Assembly (NCBI RefSeq): GCF_000764305.2
Contig: NW_025937364.1
Coordinates: 286,581 to 350,580 of the forward strand
DNA from: Hyalella azteca
Lineage: Eukaryota; Arthropoda; Malacostraca; Amphipoda; Hyalellidae
Direction: 5' to 3'
DNA: 64,000 nucleotides
The notes beneath the pieces are model-generated. The model did no database searches and had not been told where the DNA came from. It saw nothing but the letters and a program-made list of their open reading frames with translations. Shown in pieces: positions 37,446-48,798 of this stretch. The number at the start of each line of letters is the position of its first letter. Position 1 is the stretch's first letter. The translations under genes were made by a program, and so were the position numbers.

Positions 37446-38424
37446 GGGCCGAAGCATGGAAAATAACAATAAACAACGTTCCTATATAGAGCTCGGAACC
37501 ACCCCAATATATCGGAAATTTAGACAATTCAAGATTAGGAATTACACAATTCAGTAATACTTATCTAAACAAAACAATGAGGTCTTTAATTTGCCACACA
37601 TAATTTTTATGTTGTTGTTAGAGGACGCAGTGCAATAGTGTTTTATTACAGTTAGGTATTCTGATTTTGGTTTTAAGTCACCTCGGACGTGACCTCGTTA
37701 AGATATGCTCTGCACTTATCCATTGCTGTGTGATCCACCACGGAGGTACGCATTATTATATACTTATCATTTTGGTATGCTGATATTTGTGATAACTTTC
37801 TTCTTCAATTCAATGGTAGTGTTGAGAGGTGTTCATGATTATTATTTAAGCATTGTAATATTTATTTATCTGGTTTTCATTATATTCTACCTTTGCAGAG
37901 GTGGGCAGTAGCGCGCTACATGTAGCGGCCGCTTCATTTTCAGTAGCGGTAGCGGCGTTATTTTTAAGGCAATGTAGCGATAGCGGTAGCGCCCGCTACA
38001 TATTTAAGTAGCGATACGAGGTTTTACCGCTACCGCGCTACCGCTACATTTATAAATAAAGCCTTAAGATCAGTGGTTCCCAAAGTGGGTGATATCGCCC
38101 CCCTAGGGGCGGTAGAAAGATTTGTGGGGGCGATAAGGAAGTAGAGGGTGTTTGGGGGGCGGGAAAGAGGGGCGGCAGTCCGAAGTCAAAGTCAGAAGTT
38201 CCAAAGTTTGTTTGACGATTTGTACACAACACGTGCAGCACATTATGACTCCCAGCGATGGTTTTTTCACCCAGATATGCATTTTTAACCTCTCCTGGGT
38301 TTACGTCGCGGATAAATTAACGGCCGGACTCGCGGCCAATTTCCAAATTCAATGATCATGGAATATCTATCTAACTATTAAACTTAAATCGATGAAACTT
38401 GGTACACGTGTTCATTAGGAACTA

Positions 38425-38822
38425 ACGGTAATGTTTAGCTCGTGAAAATTGTTTGAATTTTGCCTTCATTTTTTTGCCACCGTTATATGGCAATACGGGC
38501 CGAAATTCACAGGGATCAAGGAATTTCTTCCAACCTATTGAACAGATTCGAACGAAATTTTGAATTTACAGTTCTAACCACCGAACGGTAATGTTTAGCT
38601 CGTGAAAATTTATTCGATTGCGCCTTTGTTCGCGAGTTTTTTTTTCATTTCATCTTCATTCGTGATTTAAACAGCAATACGTGCTCAAATACGTACAATC
38701 AAGAAATTTCTTCCACAACTACTGAATAGATATGAACGAAACTTAGTATTTAAATACCTAACCTCAGCAACGGTGATGTTTAGCTCGCTCCAACTTTTTC
38801 GTTTTGCCTTCGTTTGCGAGTT
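38425..38822 (-). repeat. Three inverted CACGAGCTAAAC monomers
   Basis: ACGGTAATGTTTAGCTCGTG and its variants recur at spacings of about 158 and 185 bp, followed by TTTTGCCTTCATT or TTTTGCCTTCGTT. This is the inverse of the monomers at 38915-39345 and of those at 33285-33540. Confidence 0.75.
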
Positions 38823-38914
38823 ATACGTCTATACTTATACGGATATACGTAAACGGCTCCTGGTTAAACCCTCCGGTAGAAAAGCCAGTCGATCCTTTTA
38901 TATATCTGTATACC

Positions 38915-39345
38915 TCGCGAACGAAAGCAAAATAGAGAAATTGTCACGAGCTAAACGTCACCATTGAGAGGTTAGGTATTTATATACAAAGTTTCGTTGA
39001 AATCTGTTTAGTAGTTTAGAAGAATATTCTTGATCGCCGCGAATTTAAGCGACTAATTATCCGGCGATACGGGCTGAATATAAGGAAGTGTGAAATCAAG
39101 AATGACGGTGAAATAAAGAAAAACTCGCAAACAAAGGTAAAATCGAAAATTTTTTTACAAGCTAAGAATCATCGTTTGGTAGTTAGGAATGTATATTGAA
39201 AATTTTGTTCAAATCTGTTCAGTAGTTTGGAATAAATTCTGTGATCACTGCGAATTTTGGCCTGTATCGCAATATAATAACTCACGAATGAAGGTAAAAT
39301 TTAATAATTTTTACGAGCTAAAAATCCGCGTTAGGTTCTGATGTT
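38915..39345 (+). repeat. Three direct CACGAGCTAAAC monomers
   Basis: GAACGAAAGCAAAATAGAGA followed by TTGTCACGAGCTAAACGTCA, and two more diverged copies near 39122 and 39282. Together with the inverted triplet they form mirror arrays around 38860. Confidence 0.75.
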
Positions 39346-39867
39346 TACATGTTCCAAGTTTCATTGAGCTACGTAAATTAGTTAGCCACGAGTCCGGTCG
39401 TACATTTGCCCGAGACGTCCTAGGTTTCTAGTGCTGAAACAGTTAAAACAGCTGAAAAACATACGTATTGGTTCACTAAATGGGGTTCTATTCGTGAAAT
39501 TCACATTAGTGTTTAACCTTTATCTTTTAAAATTGCAGCGTACTAAATTTCAATAAAGAGGCGTGTTTTTATATGTGTCTGTGGGGGGCGCTAGAAATTC
39601 ACTAGAGAGCCGAAGGGGGCGCCAGCCTGAAAAAGTTTGGGAACCACTGCTTTTGATTTTACTTAATAGTATTAAATATTATTTAAAAACCAGCATGATA
39701 CATACATAATACAAAATACAGAATAAAACTGTACGAAAGATTTCGGTGTAATGTTTTCAACCTCAGCCTGTTACTAGTGTCAACATGTTAGTTGTTACTT
39801 GTTAAGTTATTGCCAGTTACCACTTACAGGTATTTTTTCATGTTTCAGTTTGCTTACAATTATTTTT

Positions 39868-40047
39868 AGTTATTTTTATGTTTCACCTTCTCTACATGGA
39901 TGTCTACTTTAATCTACCAATCTCAAAAAAATTCCACAAAAATATACAAATAAAAGACTGATTTTTCATATGTATATGTGGATAATTTTTGAGATTGGTA
40001 GATTAAAGTAGACATCCATGTAGGGAAGGTAAAACATAAAAATAACT
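39868..40047. repeat. Long near-perfect hairpin (62-bp arms, 56-bp loop)
   Basis: The left arm 39868-39929 and right arm 39986-40047 are inverse complements with about two mismatches (core TACATGGATGTCTACTTTAA). It lies in the right part of the outer hAT-like element. It could be a nested miniature element or a fold-back structure. Confidence 0.85.
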
Positions 40048-40364
40048 AACTTTTATTTACTGTATCTAGCCCGTACTAGTTCGGTTAGGTCAATTGCAAT
40101 AAAGTTGCATTGATATGTTTTGAAAATGTTTTATTATCATTAAATGTTTATGAGTAAATCCTAATAGCAAAACAATAAATATTTAGAGATTTCCAATAAT
40201 TTTGGCCATTGTAGCGGCTAATGCAGCGCCGCTACATTTTACTGTAGCGGTAGCGGTAGCACTCGCAACAATCTGGTGGGTGTAGCGGTAGCGCCCGCTA
40301 CATTTAGAGCATGTAGCGGTAGCGGTAGCGCCGCTACATTTCAAAGTAGCGTTGCCCAGCTCTG

Positions 40365-43124
40365 TAGTAACCTTTGTCATTGCTAGAGTTAAATTCTTGT
40401 TTATTTATTAATTTGAGTCCAAAGTTGAGTCCGAATCTTGAGTCCAAAGTAAGAAATAGAGCAAAGAGACCACACGGTTATATTCTTGTCATTGTTTGTA
40501 TCTGTCGTTTGTTTATTATAGTTTTCATTTCTTTTTTCTATTCATCCTTTTGTTTACAACTATACCCACGACATTGTTTCAAATCATTTCCGTAATTTTG
40601 TGAAACCAAACTCCGAAAAGTTGTAAAAACGCATCAAATAATGTGCAACGACTGCACAAAGTTGAAAGTTAGAGCAACTTAATTCTGACCGAAAATATGT
40701 GACATCGACAGAGCTATGCAGAACTTGAATCTTGTTATTAATTCTATTAAATAATTCGTGGCACAAGTATACTTTAAAATAAGTACACTTGAGTGAATTT
40801 TTGAAGCTTTAATAACCACGTTAGCAGTGGTTAATATCGCCAATTGATCAATATTTCTTAAATTGTAGAAATTGTCGCATAACGTTGTAAATGATTAGTA
40901 AAAAGAGTTTCTCAATCAAGTTAGGCTGCTACAGAATCATATAGGATACATTTTTTCCAGAATTCCACAGGAAAACACACTAAATTTTTTCCTTATTCTC
41001 AGATTTATTATTTTTTTTGCTTACGATTTCAGGGATGTACTTTTGTGAATAAGGACCGTGACTTCAATCTGCCAGAAAATACATGTTTATATAAATACAA
41101 AAAACATTTTGGCTTGAAGGTGTCGATAACTGTTGATTAATGAAAATAAGCGAGAATAATCATGATAGTGAACGTTTAAATAAAATCGGCGTTTGGCAAA
41201 AAAATGGTTGTTTAATAAAATAATTTGTTGAGAACAGCGAACGCCAAACTTACTTTTATGTTTTAAAATATAAATGCAAATTTTATGATCTGTATTTATT
41301 GTTATCCGTTTATTATTTCGAGCCTCAGTAAAAAGTTTTCCTCAGCCGAATTTTCACCAAGTTCTCGTTGTATATTTCTCTATCACCTTTATAATCTGAA
41401 GTCAAGATTGTAAGTAATTTCCCCCAGTTTGTCATGTTCAATGCAGTAATTTGCTCGCCCTAGCCTACTTATTTTCCATCACAGAGAGCCTTATGAGGAC
41501 AATCGAGATATTTCTGGCGCTTGCCTACTACCAGGATAAAAATGCCGCTCGTCCCTGATTAGAAGGACCTGAAAAAATAGCGACTGTATTATAGGACCGC
41601 ACCTAAAAAACTGATATCCGAGATTTTCTTCCTCTACAGCTAGGTGCCGTGGCCATTTCATTTCCCGATGTTACGCCGACACCTTACAAGCATTAGGCGT
41701 CCTCCTACTCAATCTCAATCAATTGATCTTGAGAATGAATTATTTGAGTAAATTGTTATTGAAGTTCTCCACTTATTTGTCTTAGAATTTTGTATGAATA
41801 AATTCGATTTCAGGAAGAATCTACTTTTCCCATCAACGCGAGTCGATTGTTATGTTTATGGCGCTAATGAACTGTATAGCCACGAACGAATTTCCTATTT
41901 CATTCTGCACTTGAAACTATTACTATTGGCAAATTCGTCCTGTTGAATATGACCTTGAACTCTTTTGATTTAACAAATTTCTTCTATGTCTTCTAACAAA
42001 TTTCTGTTCTATTTCTTCTCTCTTTCACAAATTTCCTCTGTTCTCCTATTGATGGTGAAATAATACAAATTTAATTATTCATTGCGGAGAAGTGAGGTAG
42101 GTCTTGGGAAATATCTGCTTGCACTGTTAAAAAGCCCCCACAAAACTCGACTCGAGGATCCTCTTGTGACTAGAGATTACAATATGTAGAAAGGGAAAGG
42201 CAACAAGCCGCATTATACAAAGGCCTTGGGCTCAAAATGCTTCCGTAGTTATTTTTATTATTTTTTGTAATTAATAACAGAAGTTAATGTCCAATCATTA
42301 AGTGATTTTTAAAAAAAAACTTCGGTTGCTTGTCTCGAGTTTTTCGGGTGCAAAATAATATTTTCTGGTAAATTATTAGCACGATAATCGTCGTAATTTC
42401 TCCTGAACATTGAATCTCCTAATTTTAAGGACATGTAGCAATTTTGAAAAAGCACGTTCAAGTATAGAGCACGCTATATCTTTATCTGCTGTTGGTTGAC
42501 ATGAAATAGCTTTAAAAATTGCAATTATTCAAATTACTCGGTTTGTTAAAATTAAAACGCTCACGAAAATTTCATGGGTTGTTTTCTTTTCTTTTTATTT
42601 CGTCCTTTCGATTTCTCCCTGCATCAACCTCATCGCACTGCACCCCTCCCGCTACGGAGGTGTTGCACCTCTCGCCTGACAGGAGAATTTTGATATCACA
42701 TCACGTGTGTCCATGTGTATCTGTGAGTTGTTTTATGGACTCTATCATGATATTCAAATGTGATTTGGTGCATTTATTTTCTATTTATGTTATTTTAATG
42801 CCTATCAATAAGTATTTCAGTGACGATAGAGATGATATTCGTATGAGATTATGCCACTAAAACCCAATAGCGCTGGTTTTTGCAATACCACGAAGATAAT
42901 AGGTCATGATGTTGTGAATTAGTTGCTTGTTGAAACTTGCAACATTAGTAGGAGAACGTTAGCAACATTCCAATTCGTTTCAATATACGAGAAGTTTATG
43001 TCAGAAGAATGTACGAAGTTAGGAACTCAACCATGAAAATGTCATCAATCCCTTGAGTAGAACTGATGTCAGCAAATGAAACGATTATGACGTATTACTT
43101 AAAATCAGGCATAGCTGAAAAACT
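40365..43124. other. AT-rich stretch with no supported gene
   Basis: Frames here, including the 113-residue plus frame at 42519-42860, show no domain, splice pattern or repeat relationship. Confidence 0.45.
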
Positions 43125-43335
43125 CTAAGCTCATAACACGGGACCTCATTCCGTCGTACGACGACGCGCAACGCGCACAACTGTACTGATAAACCAGTTT
43201 AGACCGCATTCGGGCAGAAATGACGTCCTTATATCTGAAAAAGGAACCAATTATTCACCAGCAAACATGAAAATTAACATTCGAAAAATATTTTAGGAAT
43301 AAGAGTTTCACATATCTGGACATTGCTTCAGAGGA
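43125..43335 (+). repeat. Dispersed repeat shared with 37205-37445 (copy 2)
   Basis: This is the diverged partner of 37205-37445, with matching order of blocks (GCGCACAACTGTACTGATAA, CCAATTATTCACCAGCAAAC, AAAATTAACATTCGAAAAAT). Confidence 0.6.
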
Positions 43336-43859
43336 GCTACCAAAGTCGGGCAAAGGGTAATATATAATTGCCCTGTCATTAATCTCAATAACCGATTCAG
43401 AAAATCCGTTAGTTAATTAAGAATCGAATAATTTTACTAATCACATAGCATGATGATCCCCTTTCAGTTGGAATATGTTACGAATGAATTCGAATTCATT
43501 ATGCTGGTCAAATTTTATGACCGGAGTATCAAAGTTTGAAGACTATCCAATATAAACCGAAATGAACAAAACCTAGAAGCTCATACCCTAGCTGTCAAAT
43601 GTGGGTTTGATTTTAACACGTATGTATGGAAGTGTCAAAGTTATGAATAACTCTGTTCTGGGTTGACAGTCATTACCTTGAAAGGATCTGTCTGATCTAT
43701 TGTAGATAAACCTGAGGGGTTTGGGTTCATTATAATTGTCTGAATAACATATTAAATATTCATTTGCCAGGGAAGGATAATGACAAGACGTGTATCTAAG
43801 CGTAAGTATTGAAGAAGGTTCACGGGATACACTAGATAGAAGTTACAGGATCAAAGCAT

Positions 43860-44090
43860 AGTATGTGCAGTAATTTTGGGGATAGAGTATACGACACTGC
43901 GTGTTGGCTGAGTGCCGGAGTCTAGAGTTAACTGCATGACTGCAGCTGAAGGCTGTCTGCCTAAGACTCGCCTATGACTGACCTATGACTGACTGGCAGT
44001 CGGCTCACCGAGCTTATATACGCGGTGACCCACGAATAGTGACGTCACAGAAGGTGACGTAATAGTCGCTGATGACATCATGGCCTGACA
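43860..44090 (-). mobile_element. BEL/Pao LTR, 5' part (minus strand)
   Basis: On the minus strand a purine tract AGGGGGGACG (44091-44100) is followed by TGTCAGGCCATGATGTC at 44090, the expected polypurine tract and LTR start. The sequence then has CRE-like TGACGTCA blocks (44038-44060 region) and a TATATAAGC box (about 44015-44023). It lies downstream of the integrase in the element's own direction, so it is the 3' LTR. Its far end could not be fixed; 43860 is a minimum. The second LTR is not in the window. Confidence 0.55.
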
Positions 44091-44100
44091 CGTCCCCCCT

Positions 44101-45410
44101 ACGCTGTTGAAGTGCCCTCGCTTCATTAATATAAAGCAAAGCTAATACGTGGGTCAACGCATCAGTGTCATGTGTACAAGTTTCTTAACAATGATCGGAA
44201 TTGTTAATTACAATGTGTACAAAACTTTTAGCGCGACCTCCCTTTTCAGTGGAAGGAGAGTTTAATCAACAACAATTAAAGATGGGAAAAAACGTCAAAG
44301 AAGAAAGTATTTATTCTTTCAGAACAGTGTTCATGGGAACACCACAAAATTAATCTTGTGAATAGTAAACTGGTTCGAGCTGCTGCCCGGTGGAAGTCCT
44401 CGGGAATTGGGAGCAAGAGCTTCACCTGGCCAGCGCAAGCCAGCCAGGTAGCACAGAGAAACTGACGCGCTAAGTTCCGTGCCGCCCATCCTGTCAAAAA
44501 TAAATGCCAACTGATTTAAATGAAAACGAAAGCCGAAGAACAAATTGAAACAAGCTGAATGTTAGGGTTCTAAATATTAAATCTTAAATTTACGAACCTG
44601 GCAGCTATGCTCTTTAAATTTAAATGATAATCTTAGAATAAGAGATTTATACAACAAATTTGGCTTTCAAAGGTATTTAGCATATATTTCAGTTGTAAGA
44701 CAAGACGGGTTTTATTATTTGAGTTGAGAGTAGTGAAGGGGAAACGGTTATCCATATTGGAAACCGGCCGGGGCTACAAGTTGCCACAACACCCTGAGCT
44801 TAAGTGACGGACAACCAACCTGCAGCATCCGGTCCTCTCCTTAGCTCTCGCAGAGACCCGTCCTCCGTAAGAAGACGAGCTGATGCCGAAGTCCCCAGGT
44901 CATCCCAACACCTCGAGGCCGCCACCTCAGACGAGACGCACGCTTGAAGGTCTCACTCCATAACGTAGACGTGGAGGACAAAGCTTAAAGGTGTGGCGTC
45001 GTTGGCAGTCGTAATGGATCTGTCTGCTGGGCTGTTTCTGAATCTGACTAGAGGTTTGAGTTTAGCCTCAATCTTCAAAGTTGGATTCGAAGAAATGCGG
45101 AAGGTTGCCGACACTATTGCAAAAAATGTTGTGAAACTGCAGCCGGCCAAATAAACTTACAACTAACTCAAACCCAAATAATAAACGTCCAACTGGAAAT
45201 ATCTTAGACAAGATAATTTTATACATTCCCAGCGAGGGATTTCCATTTTTCGCAAAGTAGGTGAAAAATGGAAATGGTAATCTTTACAAATACAGAACAA
45301 GAAATGCTTAGACTAAGTTCTTAAATTAGAGACGCCAGGATTTTCTGGAACTGGAAACTTAGACTAAGTCTTAAATTTAGAATACAAGATAATACAATAC
45401 TTAAGATTAG
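44101..45410 (-). mobile_element. BEL/Pao region between integrase and LTR
   Basis: These 1.3 kb separate the integrase stop from the polypurine tract. Several short minus-strand frames (44276-44543, 44953-45150) are interrupted by stops, including TGA near 44953 after which the same frame opens again. They might be remains of an additional 3' frame. I recognise no envelope-like motif. Confidence 0.35.
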
Positions 45411-46660
45411 TCAATCATCAGTATCCTGAAGAATGGCGCGCGTTTTTTGCTCACTGAGCACGGCATGCTTTCTTCGAGGTCTCTGTGGCAAAGTCTCTGC
45501 GGCGTCCGATCCTTTGCTTACGGGCCCGTCCTGTGGAACGCATGCTTCTATCAACGGTATCAACGCGCTCGAATGCCGCTTCAGCAATTCTTCCGTTTTC
45601 CCCTTTTTCACTACCGCTCCTGTTACTTCACTCAAAGAATTTAGCTGAACGCTTTGAACGCGGGCTAACGGGTAGCAGAGAGGCTTCGTGAATTTATCTT
45701 TGATCAACACTAGATCGCCTACGGCGATTGAACGATGAGTCACGGGCTTGTACCTATCTTTAACATTAGTAGCTTGAGTAATTAAATTTGAAATGAACTC
45801 TGAATGATACAAGTCTATGAGCGAATCTCTCGCCTGCTTCAGTCTATCGGCAGCTGACGGGAGACAGCTAGGAATTTCGGGTTCCCAGGGGATATCCGAA
45901 TGATCAACTCTCTGAAGGCGAGGCACTACATTTACCGAAACCAGGTCATAGCCACGCAACAGTTGTTCAGGAGTAATGGGTTCTGGCGCATCAGGCAAAT
46001 CACGGAGAGCCTCCTTAAAGGCAATGGGCCTACGATTCACCATATGAACGATTTGACAAACCAGAAATTCAAAATCTCTATAAGACAGTACGCGGTTGTG
46101 AATTGAACCTGTAATTAAACGTTTGGTTAATTTAACACACGATTCCACCATGGATCCCAGCTTGTTGCAACCCTTGTAGAATTGATCGAAATTAATGGAC
46201 TTCAAGCCATGACTCTCTAGATAAGATTTGGTTTCCTGATCTTTGAGGAAATCCAGAATGATGTTCGAGCCAGCAACGAACTGAGAACCCAGGTCCGAGA
46301 TACAATATTCTGGCAAACCGTATTCAAAGCAATGCAATTGGAATGATCTAAGGAATTCCTCAACAGATAAATCCATAGAAATTTTGAGATTAATGGCACG
46401 GGACCACATGCAAGTCAAACATAGAATGTAGACTTTAGTGCGCACCCCATATACTTTAATGGAAATAGGGCCAATGTAGTCCATGAATAAGTACCTGTAG
46501 GGGATAGTCGGTGGATTAGAACGGAATTCACGATACGCGTTCTGGTTCAATTTTATGGTTCGTGCGTTATACCGACGGCAATATACGCAATCCTTCAACA
46601 CCTTTTTGACAACCGAGAAAAAGTGCGGTACCCAAAATTCTGAAAAATAACGATGTCCTT
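45411..46660 (-). CDS. BEL/Pao retrotransposon integrase (pol 3' part)
   Basis: The integrase inserts the retrotransposon cDNA into chromosomal DNA. The 396-residue listed frame begins at an internal GTG; the true reading continues upstream without a stop to about 46660, where the LINE starts, adding an HFF...C..C zinc-binding region. Seen along the listed frame are CVYC (5-8), FMDYIGP with the first catalytic Asp (41), CISDLGSQF with the second (103), a candidate Glu in SMVES (153), and a C-terminal DUF5641-like part (VGDLVLIKD, about 297-305, then YPLARVQSV). The frame is uninterrupted to its stop. Protease, reverse transcriptase and gag are absent, because the element is cut by a LINE in the opposite orientation and nothing of the 5' half appears beyond it. 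Confidence 0.85.
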
Positions 46661-48690
46661 GTCGGAGACGACCAGGGCATGTGCGAACTTCTGGGAGCTC
46701 AATTTGAAAAAGTATTCAGCGAACCCCGATACTCAAGACAGGAGAACGAAATTGGAGTCATTCAGGAACTTCCAGGGGAGCGGGAGCTGATGAACATTGA
46801 GTTTGAAACACCGGATCTAGAGAGGAGTATCCAAGAATTATCTACGTACTCGGCTCCCGGGCCAGATGGAGTCCCTGCAGTATTACTGAAAAAAAGTGTC
46901 GGTGCACTAAAAGTCCCTCTGACTTTGCTCTGGAAAACATTGAGAGAAGGGAATGTTCCAAGTGACCTAAAATTAGGGCTAATTACCCCTGTCTACAAAG
47001 GAGGTGCAAGAGACAAACCCCAAAATTACAGGCCGGTTACATTAACATCACACCTAATCAAAGTATTTGAGAAGGTTGTTACCAGAAGGTTGGTGCAGTA
47101 CATGGAAGACGATGACCTTTTCAACAGAAGGCAACATGGTTTTAGACGAAATCGTTCCTGTTTGTCTCAGTTACTGGAGCATCACCACCTAATCCTGGCC
47201 ATGCTGGAGGAGGGGGCCGGGGTAGACGTGGTGTACTTGGACTTCGCAAAAGCGTTTGACAAAGTTGACCATGGAGTGCTCTTCAGAAAATTAAGACTGC
47301 TGGGAGTCGGAGGTGAATTGCTGGCATGGATCCACAGCTTTCTAACAGAAAGACTACGAGCTGTTGTTGTAGGAGGCTCGAGATCGAGCGAGGCTAGGGT
47401 GAAGAGTGGAGTACCACAGGGAACGGTACTCGGCCCAATCTTCTTCCTCATTCACATCGCCGACATAGATGCGGCTGCGAACCACGCCACTACATCGTCA
47501 TTTGCGGACGACACCAGGATACTAATGACCATAACGGACAGGAGGGACTGCGAGAGGTTGCAAGAAGACCTCTCTGCAATATATGACTGGGCCCAAGTGA
47601 ACAACATGCAGTTCAACGGGACCAAGTTTGAAATTCTGAGATACAGAGGTAGCGGAAAAGCTGGTATGGAGCACCGCTACCTAGCACCTGACAACTCGGA
47701 AGTCGAAGAGAAACAAGTTGTTCGTGATCTAGGAGTGTTGATGAATACTCAGGTAAATTTTGGTGATCACGTAACGGCAATAACCGCAAGAGGTAGGCGA
47801 CAGACGGGGTGGATCTGGCAGACGTTCAGAACAAGAGAAGCGGAACCGATGATCACACTCTTTAGAGCCCTTGTAATACCAATTCTCGAATACTGCTGCC
47901 AGCTCTGGACCCCGTTCACACTCGGCGCAGTGCGGCAACTGGAAGGTGTCCAGCGAACCTTCACTTCCAGGATCAGAGGGATGGAAGAGTTGAACTACTG
48001 CGAGAGGTTGAGGCGCCTGGGTCTGTACTCACTGCAGAGGAGACGGGAGAGGTATGTCATTCTGTACACATGGAAAATGATAACCGGAATAGTGCCAAAC
48101 TTCGAGAGCGAGACCTTCAAGATTGTGACATATCACAACGAGAGAAGGGGGAGACTGTGCAAGGTCCCCCCATTACGTAACAGATCCGCAGTCAGATTTA
48201 AATCCCTGTGGGAAGGATCACTTTCCGTGGCAGGGCCAAAGCTGTTCAACGTCATACCAAGGGATCTAAAAGAAGGGGAGTTCACCCTGGAGACCTTCAA
48301 GGGACAACTGGACGTTTTCCTGGGCTCAATCCCAGATCGACCTCCCCTGCAACACTACCAGCGGCGAGAAGCAAGCAACAGCCTCGTGCATCAGGTGGCC
48401 CAAATGAGGGCGGATGAACGATAATCAGAGGCGGCGATCCATCGTGGCCTGGGACTGCTATGTCCCAAACAAGTACCAAGAAATAGGAACTGCGATTCAC
48501 GTCTCCAAACACATGACTTATTCGTTGTAACATAAGAATTATAATACTGGATTATTTGCCGCAAATTCAATTCAATTAAACTTGAAGAAATTTCAGAGAT
48601 CAGATCCTCAAATGTTAGTTGCAATGCAGTTCTAAAACGAGACCGCTCGAGGAGAAATATTCAAATTATTATTTCTAATAAATAAACATA
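46660..48690 (+). mobile_element. 5'-truncated LINE (CR1/Jockey group)
   Basis: A non-LTR element inserted into the BEL/Pao integrase region, in opposite orientation. It starts abruptly near 46660 within ORF2, downstream of where the endonuclease would be, as is usual for incomplete reverse transcription. The 3' end is not sharply defined; after the stop at 48424 there is an untranslated tail to about 48690, ending in AT-rich repeats (TAATAAATAAAC). No target duplication could be confirmed. Confidence 0.75.
46679..48424 (+). CDS. LINE reverse transcriptase (ORF2 fragment)
   Basis: RNA-directed DNA polymerase of a non-LTR retrotransposon, which copies its own RNA at the target site. The 581-residue frame is uninterrupted. 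Visible are the early block SAPGPDGVPAVLLKK (about 58-72), NYRPVTLTS (116-124), catalytic motif A YLDFAKAFDKVDH (186-198), motif B SGVPQGTVLGP (243-253) and catalytic motif C SFADD (274-278), followed by the thumb and a C-terminal region rich in Arg and Trp. The apurinic endonuclease is missing, so the ATG used here is only the first Met in the fragment. Motif spellings fit the CR1/Jockey lineage. The intact frame over 1.7 kb points to a fairly recent insertion. Confidence 0.9.
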   Translation: MCELLGAQFEKVFSEPRYSRQENEIGVIQELPGERELMNIEFETPDLERSIQELSTYSAPGPDGVPAVLLKKSVGALKVPLTLLWKTLREGNVPSDLKLGLITPVYKGGARDKPQNYRPVTLTSHLIKVFEKVVTRRLVQYMEDDDLFNRRQHGFRRNRSCLSQLLEHHHLILAMLEEGAGVDVVYLDFAKAFDKVDHGVLFRKLRLLGVGGELLAWIHSFLTERLRAVVVGGSRSSEARVKSGVPQGTVLGPIFFLIHIADIDAAANHATTSSFADDTRILMTITDRRDCERLQEDLSAIYDWAQVNNMQFNGTKFEILRYRGSGKAGMEHRYLAPDNSEVEEKQVVRDLGVLMNTQVNFGDHVTAITARGRRQTGWIWQTFRTREAEPMITLFRALVIPILEYCCQLWTPFTLGAVRQLEGVQRTFTSRIRGMEELNYCERLRRLGLYSLQRRRERYVILYTWKMITGIVPNFESETFKIVTYHNERRGRLCKVPPLRNRSAVRFKSLWEGSLSVAGPKLFNVIPRDLKEGEFTLETFKGQLDVFLGSIPDRPPLQHYQRREASNSLVHQVAQMRADER

Positions 48691-48798
48691 CCGTGTATGT
48701 TATCTCTATACGTGCAATCAAATAATTATTTGGTGTGTTTATAATGTTGATTCCTTTTCCTGACTTTTGAAATTCTTAATTTATTCAACAATCTAAAG

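Larger units (their letters stand above)
38071..39649. mobile_element. Inner hAT-like element nested in the outer one
   Basis: The ends are CAGTGGTTCCCAAA and TTTGGGAACCACTG, a classic hAT-type terminus. The flanking octamers CTTAAGAT (38063-38070) and CTTTTGAT (39650-39657) match at six of eight positions, fitting an aged 8-bp target duplication. Inside, three copies of a monomer in one orientation (from 38425, 38583, 38766) are followed by three in the opposite orientation (near 38915, 39122, 39282), making the element broadly palindromic. Just inside both ends are G/C runs with GGGGGCGMTA. There is no transposase, so it is non-autonomous. Confidence 0.75.
37896..40364. mobile_element. Outer hAT-like element with TAGCGG subterminal repeats
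   Basis: The ends are CAGAGGTGGGCA and (inverse of the right end) CAGAGCTGGGCA, as in hAT-type termini. Both subterminal zones (37904-38047 and 40203-40350) are packed with GTAGCGGTAGCG motifs in both orientations. There is no clean 8-bp target duplication. The interior has been split by a second hAT-like element (38071-39649) and holds a 62-bp-arm hairpin. There is no transposase. The frame at 40183-40380 is translation of the TAGCGG repeat. Confidence 0.65.

Noticed and set aside
40183..40380. 65-residue minus-strand frame rich in Thr, Ala and Cys
   Set aside because: It is translation of the TAGCGG subterminal repeat.
42519..42860. 113-residue plus-strand frame
   Set aside because: Low-complexity hydrophobic and serine-rich composition, no domain, no splice context.
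45433..45691. Three short plus-strand frames
   Set aside because: They are shadows of the BEL/Pao integrase C-terminus on the minus strand.
47182..47451. 89-residue minus-strand frame, with others inside 47182-48533
   Set aside because: They are shadows of the LINE reverse transcriptase on the plus strand.
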